Of a DNA stretch of 64,000 nucleotides, positions 47,714 through 58,038 are shown in pieces; the stretch's first letter is position 1, and each line of letters opens with the position of its first letter. This stretch comes from Hygrocybe punicea (taxonomy: Eukaryota > Basidiomycota > Agaricomycetes > Agaricales > Hygrophoraceae). The stretch covers positions 6,138,001-6,202,000 of the forward strand of contig OY744462.1 in assembly GCA_963556145.1 (NCBI GenBank), read 5' to 3'. The notes under the pieces are model-generated. The model saw only the letters and a list, made by a program, of their open reading frames with translations. It was not told where the DNA came from and searched no databases. The translations under genes were made by a program, and so were the position numbers.

Positions 47714-49110
47714 ATGTCCCAAGTGTATGACAATTTCCTCACCTTCGTCGAAAGCATCGAACCCGATGTCCGGGTGGACTATGAAGAGGCTGTTAACGTG
47801 GTCACCGTGTTTCACAGCGACGATCTCGTAATGATGGTGGACGGCAACGAGGGGATGGCCCAACAATGGTTAAGCAGCCGCAAGAAAGCGCTGGTGAGTT
47901 TCCCGATTGATCACGCGTGTCTTAAGATAGCTCATGTCATCCCGCTAGCGTGCTTATAATGGAATCGTCGCGGAACTCCGAGCTGGTGGTACAAGGCCAG
48001 TAACACCACCGTTATGGGCCGACCGCCAATCGTACGCCAACGATGTCGAAGAGTGGCTGAAAGAAGCGGCAGACCGAGAGAGGCAGGAAAAGGAAGAAGC
48101 TAGACGGCGGGCGGATGAAGAAGCGGCTACGCGGGAAGAGGAGGCCAGACGGATGGCAGAGGCAAATGCACGAGCAGAGGCGGAGAAAAGGCGAAAGGTG
48201 GCAGAGGAAAGGCGGGAGCGGCTTAGAATAGAACAACACGAGCAGCACTGGAATCAAGAAGCGGACCGGGTTGAAAGGGATGGAGCCGCGTATCGGCGGC
48301 GGCTCAGCAAAGAACAGCGAGCTGAAGCAAACGCATCGGTCGCGGGTGAACCAAGGACTGAGTCGATTCTGGAAGGCGAAGCCGCAGTTGAGCCAGAGGA
48401 AGGCCCCGTCGACCCGGCACCAGAGACACCGGCCGATGTAGAAGATGTAGATACGCTGGGCGTAGAGACCGGAGACCTGGCTGGTACGACGGTGAGTTCC
48501 TGTGTCGGTTCATTTGTTCTTTAGTCACTGATCCTGGTAACAGTTCACCGGGCCATTTCCCCTACAACCCTGCACCAACTGCGTCAAGGCTCAAGAGGCG
48601 TGTCGAGGTGTCACAGGCTACGTGTGCGAACGATGCCGGAGGCTGAAGAAAAGATGTACTAACGCTACACACCGGATGGGCGGGGGTCGGCGCAAGGTGG
48701 ATACCGGAAAGGGCAAAGAGGTCGCGGTCGGCACGAGGAAGCCGTTGTCATTCACGACAAAGCCCATCCGCAGTAGGCCTGCCCGGGCCTCAACGAGCAA
48801 ACCGCAGGTCGAGGATGTGGAGTCGGTCGAGGACGATGATGAAGACGAGGAGGAGTCGGAGGAAGAGCGGCCGACGAAAAGGCTTAGGGCGGCCTCGGCA
48901 GCAAACCCGTTCGTTTTGACGATGGAGAATTACGAGCAAGTGTCGGCGCGGCTAGCGGTCCTTATGGAGGAGCTGGGAGCCCTGGGCACCAACGTCAACC
49001 GTCACCTCGTCCACTTCGGTCAAGAGTTCCAGCGGCTTCACGTCGATCTCGAACGGTCAACCTCAAGGTTGGTGATGTTGAAGCGGGATTACGAGACTGG
49101 CCGCCTGTAA
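47714..49110 (+). CDS. Antisense accessory gene of gypsy A2 (Zn2Cys6-like, coiled coil)
   Basis: Three exons, 47714-47893, 47949-48491 and 48544-49110, with GT-AG introns of 55 and 52 bp at the same places as in A1. All joins are in frame, giving about 429 residues without a stop. It differs from A1 by a three-residue insertion (ASV) and scattered substitutions. Domains are an N-terminal segment (1-60), a coiled coil (about 75-170, EARRMAEANARAEAEKRR), an acidic Pro/Glu region, and the cluster CTNCVKAQEAC then CERCRRLKKRC at the start of exon 3. A basic stretch, an acidic stretch (VEDDDEDEEESEEE) and a C-terminal helical region (ENYEQVSARLAVLMEELG) follow. The ATG is 168 bp from the LTR. Its role is unknown; a nuclear DNA-binding or silencing-related protein is a reasonable guess. 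Confidence 0.82.
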
Positions 49111-49354
49111 AATAGAAAAAAAATAACGAGCCCGTTGTGTATATATAAAAAGAATATATCGTGTACATAAAGGACGTGTCAGCTTGTTCACCCAGCTAAG
49201 GAAAGCCGATCGGCTCCCGAAGACATAGGACTATTCGCATCATTCGTCATATCGTTAGAAAACTAAGAGGAACTAAATAAAGTGGGGGTATAACGTGGAC
49301 AGAATATAAATGAAATGCTTAATCATCGTTGGGTGAGGAGTCTATGGAGGGCGG

Positions 49355-52300
49355 TTACGTCGGATCATCAAGATCATTTAAATCGGTATTGTCGGCATCG
49401 CGGTATTGTAAGAAATCGTCCAACGGTATCGATATTTTTGAGCGGGCGTGGTAGGGTACCACTCGGAAAGCGGCAAATCGAGATCTAGAAACCGCACCGT
49501 CGAGTTCGGCTAGTATGTAAGATCTGCCTTCTGTTTTCCTAACGACAACCATGGGTCCAAAGTACCGTGGTTTTGCTTTACGATCGAGAGACATTTCGAT
49601 ATGTGAATTTCGGACGAGAACGAGGTTACCGGGTTCGAAGTTGAAAACTTTGATCGTGTTGGCGTATTTCTGCTCGAATTGCCGGGCGGACATGAGCCGA
49701 GATTTGGTAAGCTTTTCTTTGACCCGATCAAGGTCGGCTTCTCGTTTACGAAGTTGTTGGGCGCGGATGACTATGAGGTCGGTCGTAGACATCGTATCTT
49801 GCGTCGGAACCATGTACGTAGCTTCGGCAAAATCGAATGGAAAAAGCGGTTCTACTCCGTGTGCGATGTAGTAGGACGAGTATCCGAGGCTTTTGTGTGT
49901 CGTGACCCGTTCGGCCCAAAATACGGAGTGGGTTACGGTGTGCCATTTCTTTTCATCTCCGTCACAACTTTTCATAATGGCCTCCCGGACATCTAGGTGG
50001 CGACGCTCAACGGGTCCGTTCGCTTGTGAGTTATAGGGCGAAATGCGGATGTGCCGGATACCGTAGCGGGAGGCGAGATAGTCGAGCGCCTCTACGAACG
50101 GCTTGCTGTTGTTGGTGACGATTTCTTCGAGAGCGCCCCAATGGCATAAGATGTCTTCGAACAAGAACGTGCCGATGGTGGAGCCGGTCTCGCGGCGTAA
50201 CATGTGGAACTCAGGGTAGGCGGACAGGGAGCAACGGGCTTGGACGATGTATCGATAGCTGCCGGATCGTGGCATAAACATTGTGTCAACATACGCTTTA
50301 CGAAATAGCGAGGCCGGTGTAGCGATGGTGGGCGGAATGTGATGATAACGCATTTACCGTACTTGGCACTGATGGCAAGACTGGACGTACCACTTAACGT
50401 CGTGGTCGAGGTGCGGCCACCAGAAACGATCGAGTAGCCGAGCGCGGACGGAGAATATACCTTTGTGGCCGAGAGAGTCGTGAGCGTCTTTGAGTAACTG
50501 AAGCCAGCAGTTGGGCGGTATGACGAGTTTGTGTTTTCCATGACGGTCTTTACGCCAAAGCTTGTTATCGGTGACGAAGAATTCAAGGGCGTATCGTAAG
50601 AACAGACGGTATTCTTCGTCCGTGAAGTTCGCGGGTCGGGTTAGATCTCGTAACCAGGTCTCGACGAGGGCAAGACGAGCGTCGGCCGCGCGGGCTTCAT
50701 CGGATCGCGGTATGTCAGAAACAGCTTCCTGATTTGTGTAGACGAGGACGGCGGGTAACTCGTGGAGTCGGTCAGCTGTGGCATGGCATCGGCCGCATAC
50801 GGCAATCGGTATAGACGGTATGGGGATGGGTCGGTAGTTGACGACTTCCATAAAGAAACCGTAGGAGTAGTCGAGCCAATCGTCGGAGTCGTTGATCTCC
50901 TCGGGGTCTTCTGCAGCGCGGGGGCATCGGGAGAGTCCGTCGGGTGCACCGTGTGCGGAAGCGGGTACGTGAACGAGTCTAAAGTCAAATAAGAGCACGC
51001 CGGCTATCCATCGGTTGATCGTTGCATTGGGCTGAATGTCGGGGTTGTTGAGCATCCCTTTTATGTACTTCGCGTCGACTTCAACGGTGAGGTTGCGGAC
51101 GCCGATAATGAAAATCCGATAGGCGCGGAGGGCCCTGAAGAGGCCGTAGAGTTCGAGCTTGGACTGGGAGTATCGGGCTTCGCGTTCGTTCCACGATATT
51201 GAACCAAAACGATTCAGATAGCGCTTTCCGTCGGCGCGGATTTGCATAAGAACGAAGCCAACTCCAAGAACGGATGAATCGACGGCGAGAATCACTTCCC
51301 ATTCACGCGTGTAGTCGATAGCGCGCAGCACTGGCGATGAAATGACGGCGTTTTTGAGGTAGTCGACGGTGGTCTCTTCTTCTTCACCAAATTCGAAGGG
51401 TATACCTTTGCAGGTAAGACGGACGAGGGGTCGGGAGTGGAGCGAGAAGTCCTTGATAAAAATACGCAAGACGCCGCAGATACCGAGAAAGGTGCGAACT
51501 TCGGTGAGGTTGGTCGGCAGTGGCCAATCGCGAATCTTCTGTACTTTGGAGTCGTCGGCTACTCTTCCTTCGTATGTGCATCGGTGGCCGACAACGATGA
51601 CTGAGGGTCGACACAACTCGAGTTTTTTGCCGTTGAAGGTACCGCCGACATAGCGGAAATGCTGGATGACGCGGTTGACACCTTGGAAGTGCTCCCAAAT
51701 GAAACGTCGGATTGCCGGGTTCTCGGGTATAGTCTTGTAGGTACTGTCGGGTTGTTCGTAACGGGTTGGAGGCCCTTTGACAGGAATATCGTCCATATAC
51801 GGAACGGCAAGATGAGGGATTTCGTCACGGAGGATGTACGTGGAGTCACCGTGTAGGATCTGCAGGGAATTTGTGTATCCCATAGCAATCCGCGTAAGTC
51901 GAAGTGTTCCGAGTGGAGACTGAAAGGTCATATAGTCCCGAGACGAGGGGTGGACGAGACGTTGGTCGAAAGAGACGAAGAGGTCAAAGGAAGCGTAGCA
52001 AGAGTGGCCGCCAAAGGCCTCAGCCAAGTGCTCGGTCATGGGCGGTACGGCGGGATCGCGGATAGTGACGGCGTTAAGCGGCTGTAGATCGTGGATGATT
52101 CGAAGAGACTTCCCGTCCTTTTTCAAAACGCAGAACCAGCGGGAGCGGTATGATGAATTCGAGGGTTCATAGGTACTGGCGTTAATTTTGTCTTTGATGA
52201 TGCCGATGACTTCGTTAAGGATGCCGGGTGGGATTGGGATATTGCGATGGACCCACGGGTCGTGCGGTACGGTGGGAATGTGGATCGGCGGGAAGTAGTC

Positions 52301-52975
52301 CGTATTGAACTGGCCTTTCTCGGATTCGTTCCAGGCGAAGGTGGCTTCTTGCGTTTTGATGATATGGTGGCCGAGTTTTTCTTCCTCAGGCCAAAGGAAT
52401 CCATCTGGGTTCATCGGCATCGCGTCGTGTCGTTCCTGGGTATAGCGGGTGCCAGGTGTAAAGTCGGGCGGGTGAGTCGGGAGCGTGGGTAAATCGGCTA
52501 GCGGGTCGCCGGTGATGTCGCGTATGATACGGTATTCGTCGGGGAGAGTGGTAGAAATTGGGCGGATACGATCGGCTACCTTCTTATACTTTTTCTTGGT
52601 AACGACTCCTTTTAGGTCCCTGGTAGGGGGGGTGGTATACGAGATATAAGTAGCGTGTTCAGTAGAGGCTTTGTTACAAATATTCAAAGAAGAAATAGGT
52701 GACGCAGGAGCGGAGACGGAACAAGACAAAGGAAGGGTATCAGTAGTACGTAGCTGTTTTTGTACATCGGTCAACAATGAAATGTACTGGGCGGCAGTCT
52801 GAGGCTGAGACGAAGAGAAATCTAAATTGATAGAAAAACATAAGTCCTCTTCTAGGGGAAATGGCAAAAGGGAAGCATAGTTCGTGGTATAGGTGTGGTC
52901 GCTTTCGAGTGGCGGCTTCTCATCTCCCGGTGCGTCCTTCCTGAGAGGTATCTCCGGGTCCTCGACTTCTAAAAA
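49355..52975 (-). pseudogene. pol: pol of A2: reverse transcriptase, RNase H, integrase
   Basis: The frame is -1 to gag-pro and is open from about 52975. It holds the reverse transcriptase (YEPSNSSYRSRWFCVLKK, FQSPLGTLRL, active site PYMDDIPVKG), Ty3-type RNase H (VDSSVLGVGFVL), the zinc-binding HDSLGHKG with CHQCQ, and the integrase core (VDTMFMP, VTNNSKP, GPVERRH). TAA at 50351-50353 interrupts it; A1 has CAA (Gln). The second catalytic Asp of integrase reads Asn (VTNNSKP against VTDNGKP in A1), so the enzyme would be inactive. A further TAA at 49355-49357 removes the last dozen residues. Confidence 0.92.
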
Positions 52976-55900
52976 TCCTGCTTTCCGGTGTTGGACCGCT
53001 CTCGTCGGTTCTTTTGGTTGTGCTCGATGGTGGGCAAGGTGACGACGGCGCCGGTGTTTGGATCCGTGATCGTGACTTGTTGTTCTCCGTTTTTATAATC
53101 CTTCGTAAGGGCCTCGGAAAGCGTGAAGAACGGGCGGCCGATGAGGATCTCGTAGGGGGCGTCGTCGACGACTTGGACTTGGAGGAAAAGATCGACGTCG
53201 CCAAAAGTCAATTTTAGGTTGGCGATCCGGCCGAGGGTGTCGTTGTCGCTTTTATTTGCCGACTGCATCCGCATCTTCATATTTTGGAGGCCGTAACCGA
53301 GTTTCTCCCAAATATCGCATCGCATGCCGATGATCATGGAACCATTGTCGAGGACGCACTCGAATACGAATTTTCCGTTGATGAGCGGGTAGACCGCACG
53401 GAGAGGGACTGAGTCGCGGCCGACGACGAGCGGGACGTTTTCCTGACAGTGTTGACAGTAGGGCACAGCACGGGTACGGGTTTACCCGCGGTTATTCCAA
53501 AACGGGTAATTCGGGTACGGGTACGGTGTTTCGGTTTGCACACCTTGTCAAAACCGTACCCGTTATCCGCGGGTGACGGGTTTTCACGGGTCTGTCAACC
53601 CAAGCCCCAGGTAGGTTTTTTCTTTGTTATTTACTTTATTTTCACATTAATTTCTTTACTTTTGCTAAGTTCGCGTGATATTTGCTACCACAACCGTGAC
53701 AAGCGCAAACACAACAACAACGACAACAAGAAAACCCACGAACGACAACGACAACGACAACCACGACAACCCCGCACGCCAAAAACGAACCACCAAAGTC
53801 GCGACGGCGACGACAACGATAGAAAGGAAAGCCGGGAGGGTGGTGCGCCCACCTACCGGCCCAGGTACGTCCCCCCAATCCAGTCCCAACGACATCAGCT
53901 AACGAGGGGAATGGACGAGGCGAGGACGAAGACGGACACAGCAACAACGGTCCCACCTCGCGAACACACTCCGGCCGCGTCAATTGACATGCGGACGCCC
54001 ATGGAAAGTGCCCGGCCCCATCCAACCTCGCGAAAACGGTCCCACCTCGCGAAAACGCCCTGGCCGCGTCAATAGACGTGCGGACGCCCATGGAAAGTGC
54101 CTGGCCCCATCCAACCTCGCGAAAACAGACGGAGCACGTCAATTGACGTGCTCCCGTTGTTCGTGAGGTAGTTAACACGCGGGGACGCCCATGGAAAGTC
54201 CCTGGCCCCAACCCAACCTCGCGAAAACAGACGGAGCGCGTCAATTGACGCGTCCCCGTTGTTCGCGAGGTAGTTAGGATGAAACACGGCGGGTACCCGC
54301 AGATAACGGGTACGGGTTGTACCCGTCATTGAAGCCGGTACGGTTTCCGCAGGTACGGGTGCGGTGTCGGGAATTCTGACCCGCGGTATACCCGTGCCAT
54401 GCCTTAGTTGACAGGCGCGAGTGGGGATTTCGGGTGCGTGAAAATGGAAAACCTCGACGTTGTTACTCTTGGCGGTGACCTTTTTCGATGTAGTGAGGTC
54501 CTTCATGTGACGGCGGGCGTCGGACGACATGGCTAAAAGTTCTCGTTGCGAAATGCAGACTTGAGAATCGAGCGCGCGGTCGATGATGGATTTGGCGATA
54601 CCGGGATCTTCGATGGGGGCCTGGTAGCAGTACTGGGGGTGCGACGCGGGAAGGTTCTGGGGAGTGCACGGCACGAAGGCGGTCGGCTCGGTCGGCCGCG
54701 TGTTCGAAGGTGGAACAATGGTGATCGGGTGCTCGTTGACAGGTCTGGTAGACGTTTTCTCGGCGGGTTTCGCGGCGGGGACGGACGTGGAAGTGGCGGG
54801 CAGATTGGGAAACATTTCTCTAGACTTGCCTTTCGCTTTCGATGGGATCTCTACACCGTCGAATCTAACCCGTTTAAGAAGCCGCTGCACTTCGGCTTCC
54901 AGAACCTTAATCTGTTCGTTGTCGTCATCGATGTCGGACGTCGTGGACTGAAAGATGTCGGCATACTCGGTGGTGACCTCTGGTTCGTAGGTGGGTACTT
55001 CGACGGCGGAGACGAAGTTAGCTTTGACATGAGGCGGGGGGTCGCGTTGGAACGGTTCTGTGGGGTTGCGGGCAGGAGGAGTGCGGTTGCCGGGGTTCTG
55101 TGCATGCCACGCGTCGAAGCGTTCCCTCATATTTTTGCCGACGACAGCCTTTGGAAGATACATTCCATTAGGCAACACGATGCGGCCGTGCTCGTTCTTC
55201 CGGCATATCCCGTCTCGAGTGTACTGCTCGCAGATGGGACAATCGCGTATACGATGGAACGGGTCGTCGCAAAAGAGGCAGTTGAAATTGGTGAAACCCT
55301 GTCCCGTGGTGGTCGGCTCAGCCCTATTTGCACAAGGTTTTGGGGGGTTGTTACGTTCGGTGAGGGCTTGCGTGAGGACGGCGAGTTGTTGCAAAATGAG
55401 ACGAAAGAGGTCGGATACGTTAGGTTCGACCGGTTCCGCTTTAGGAATGACCGGGTCATAGCGAGCGGGTGGCGGGTAGCGGGTGGCGGGTTCTATTGGA
55501 GTCGAGTACCAGATGGCGGCAGGCGATGTTGACGATAGACGAGAGACGGTGGACGGTTCGGCCGCGGTTCCGGCCAGTAGGAAGTGGGCGCAATTGTGGA
55601 AGTCCTGGAAGTCGTAAGGGTCGCTATGGAAATGGTTTGGTTTTTGGTACTGCAGACAGGTTTTGATGTCCTTTTTAAGCTCGACATGGAAGCCGTTCTC
55701 ATACGCGATGTTGCGTTCTCGGGGAGAGATCCGACCCTTGTCTAGAAGAAACCCTGAGATTCGGATGAACTCGCGGTAATATTCGCCAAGTTCGGCGCGG
55801 GTACGGATACCGTAAGCGGTTTGGGTGTGCGTAAGACGGTCGAGATCCGCCATAGTGTACCGGTGATCGTCTTCCGTACCCGGGTATAGCACGAGTACGC

Positions 55901-56681
55901 TCCTTTTGAATGCGGCATAATTGACGCCGGTCGCGCTAGGTAAACTTGCCCAAAGCTCGTAGTCGCTAAGCGACGCGTAGCGCAGACTATGCTTGATGCG
56001 TCCTGCGTCGTCGAGAGCGGCATCGGCAGCAAGTATCTCGACTTCTTCGAAGAAGCGGTTTAAATTGAGCGGGTTCCCGTCAAAGGTCGGGGCCGTGGAG
56101 TGACCACGAGCGGGCATTTGTCGTGGAGTAACATGGGGAGCGGTAACGTGGGGAGCGGTCGAGGATCCAGAGGTTGAAGTCATTGTGGGTGGAAGGAGCT
56201 GAGATGTTGATGAAGCGGTTGTCGGGTGTACGATGAGCGGGTCAGGTAACGTGGACGATGATGGCGTAGGCGAAGACGAAGATGGGGACAATGACGGCAT
56301 AGGTGATGACAATGACGGGGACAATGACGATGATGGATTTTTCGATGTCGAGAGTGAAGACGTAGACGGGGGTTCTAACGAGGTCGAAGTCGGGGACGTA
56401 GGCGATGCGGGTGTCGAACTGAGATCGGATGAGTCGGGTGTTATTGTAATAATCGGTATATCGACCGATTTGAGACTGTCGGATGAAAGATATAGGGGGG
56501 TGTTTGACCCTGAGACGAGCGGGAGATTGTTATGTCGAGCGAGGTGGTCGGGTACTAGCTGGAAGAAGTCGTCGTCGATTGTCGGGTCGAAGGCGGCTAA
56601 AGAGAGTTCTTGTTGAAGAGTTCTTCGAGGAAGATCTCGAAGACGACGGTCAGAGGGAGGGATACGGGAAGAGGAAGCTAT
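52969..56681 (-). pseudogene. gag: gag-pro of A2, split by a hAT-like element
   Basis: The frame is open from the ATA at 56679-56681, just after a stop at 56694-56696. It has a Ser/Pro-rich N-terminus, a capsid-like domain (about 56080-55600, DGNPLNLNRFFEEVE, LYPGTEDDHRYTMADL), a zinc knuckle CLFCDDPFHRIRDC, and a linker ending HAPEIPTRACQ. There it is cut by the 948-bp insert. Insert plus duplication is 956 bp, and removing it puts the downstream part (53458-52969) back in frame. That part holds a retropepsin-like domain: CVLDNGSMIIGMR shows D-N-G where D-S/T-G is usual. It ends at TAG 52969-52971, where a -1 shift leads into pol. Confidence 0.88.
53459..54406. mobile_element. hAT-like non-autonomous element in A2 gag-pro (hypervariable family)
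   Basis: A perfect 8-bp duplication GTTGACAG (53451-53458, 54407-54414) flanks ends TAGGGCACAGCACGGGTA and TAAGGCATGGCACGGGTA. ACGGGTACGGGT repeats lie near both ends, and an ACAACG-rich stretch is at 53700-53780. Three CGTCAATTGACG-like cores lie near 53978, 54137 and 54239, the last two followed by CGAGGTAGTT. No transposase. Confidence 0.92.
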
Positions 56682-56698
56682 GGTGGTGCTAGACTACT

Positions 56699-56715
56699 CC
56701 TCGCGGTGGGCTCCA
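56699..56715 (-). promoter_or_regulatory. Primer binding site of A2
   Basis: TGGAGCCCACCGCGAGG on the minus strand, 2 bp inside the 5' LTR and identical to that of element B. Confidence 0.8.
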
Positions 56716-56717
56716 GA

Positions 56718-57492
56718 TGTAAAGGCGAGGTCGGGGTGGCTGCGGAATAATAATCCTAAGCCTGTGGGGGTCAGCGTGAAAGTGACTAGGAATAGTCTAG
56801 CGAGCTTCAGTAAGATGATAGGATGTAAATGATAAGAAGCCGCCAAGTAAACTACTGAAATCTATCGAGGCCGGTCGAAGCCGACGGTGTCGGGTACGGC
56901 GGGTCGGGTGTCAGGTGACGAGAAACGTAGAGATTAAGACAGTAGAAGGACGGGGAGAGCGTCGAGGAAACCGACGAGTAGTGTGTGCGATGGATTTTAC
57001 TGAGAGACTAATTCTCAGAGAGAGGAAACGGGGGGACTGGTTTCTTATTTTGAGACGGCGCTTGGGCACCGTTTTTATACTACAAATTTCTGTACCTAGA
57101 TTCGGATGAGAGTCCTCGGCCGATGAGAGGAAACAAAGGAGAATAAAAATGGGGAAGTAGGAAGAGCGTTGCGAGGTGACAATGACAGGGAAAATGGGTG
57201 GAAGATATAAAAACCGTAAAAGATGCAATATACTTTACTATATCCCCATAAGGGAGACGCTAGGCATGAATAAGGCAAGTCCGATGTCGGGATCCCAGTC
57301 CGATGAGATCTATCTTTGATATTTGAAGTTCCGTGAGTTTAGGAGATAGACCGACCAGGTACGTGAGCGGCCGTGCTAGTCGGTATGCATCGGGTTGCGT
57401 CGGGTTCGAGCGTAGATTGTTAGAGATGTCGGGTTCAAGCGGATTCACTAGATATCGATGTTACGGCCTCAGAGGGTCGAGGACCCTCTACA
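56718..57492 (-). repeat. 5' LTR of A2
   Basis: 775 bp, TGTAGAGGGTCC to CCTTTACA on the minus strand. A TAGTATAAAAACGG box lies near 57080 (minus). Confidence 0.95.
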
Positions 57493-57496
57493 GCGG

Positions 57497-57892
57497 TGCA
57501 ATGACGTTGTTGGATGTGCCATCTGGCTCGGCAGCCTCTTGAAGGGTTTCTAAAGAGCGTGGGGTGCTGTGGTCGCATGTGGGTGGTCAAATTGCTGGTG
57601 AGCACAGTTGGTGATGTGGCTGCGTGAAGTGGCTGTGCAGAAATATGAGGTTGTATGAAAAGTCGTGAGGAGTTGCGGAGCATGTAGCAGGATATGGACG
57701 TAATGCTTGGGCCTTCAGAGACTGTTTTTTATATGGTCTTGCATTGGGGTGCTGCGTGGAATCGCGCGGGTGGGCTCTCGGGGGTGTTCTCTGTGCTCAA
57801 AAATCTCTGTTGCTGTACTCAAAAATGGTCTGTGCGAGTGGAATGTTGTGGTCTCCGGTGGTGTGGCTCGAATCACACTCTCGTCACCACGA
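57497..57892 (-). other. Interior of TRIM-like copy 2, right part, with PBS
   Basis: The 396 bp hold the start of the interior. The PBS at 57869-57889 (minus) shares its sequence with 12965-12985. Frames here are short and unsupported. Confidence 0.6.
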
Positions 57893-58038
57893 TGGAGTGG
57901 GTGTGAGGCTGCTCACACACAAAAGGGGAAGTCACAACAAGATAGGATGGAGTGGGATTGACTAAGACAGGAACATGCTACATAAGGGATCCAACCATGG
58001 GACCTGAGTCACGTGACAGCCCAGGCACCACCACTACA

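Larger units (their letters stand above)
46771..57492 (-). mobile_element. Complete Ty3/gypsy element A2
   Basis: Both LTRs are 775 bp (46771-47545, 56718-57492) and flanked by a perfect duplication gcgg (46767-46770, 57493-57496). In minus-strand order it holds LTR, PBS, gag-pro, pol, an antisense gene and LTR. The LTRs look almost identical, so it is the youngest large insertion here. A hAT-like element (53459-54406) lies in gag-pro. Confidence 0.96.
45587..58038 (-). mobile_element. TRIM-like short-LTR element, copy 2, split by gypsy A2
   Basis: Direct repeats of exactly 146 bp (45587-45732, 57893-58038) are flanked by ccat and ccgt, a 4-bp duplication with one CpG-type change. Read on the minus strand the repeats run TGTAGTGGTGG to CACTCCA, like copy 1. 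Next to the right repeat is the PBS (57869-57889). Next to the left repeat is a purine tract (about 45733-45752; GAGAGAGGAGACACT on the minus strand). Without A2 the interior is about 1.43 kb, close to the 1.49 kb of copy 1, and holds no retroelement protein. Confidence 0.85.

Noticed and set aside
54546..55532. 328-codon plus-strand frame
   Set aside because: Shadow of the A2 gag frame on the other strand; only the gag frame has capsid and zinc-knuckle motifs.
57857..57889. Sequence resembling a tRNA T-arm and acceptor with CCA
   Set aside because: No D-arm or anticodon arm upstream; position next to a short LTR makes it the PBS complement.
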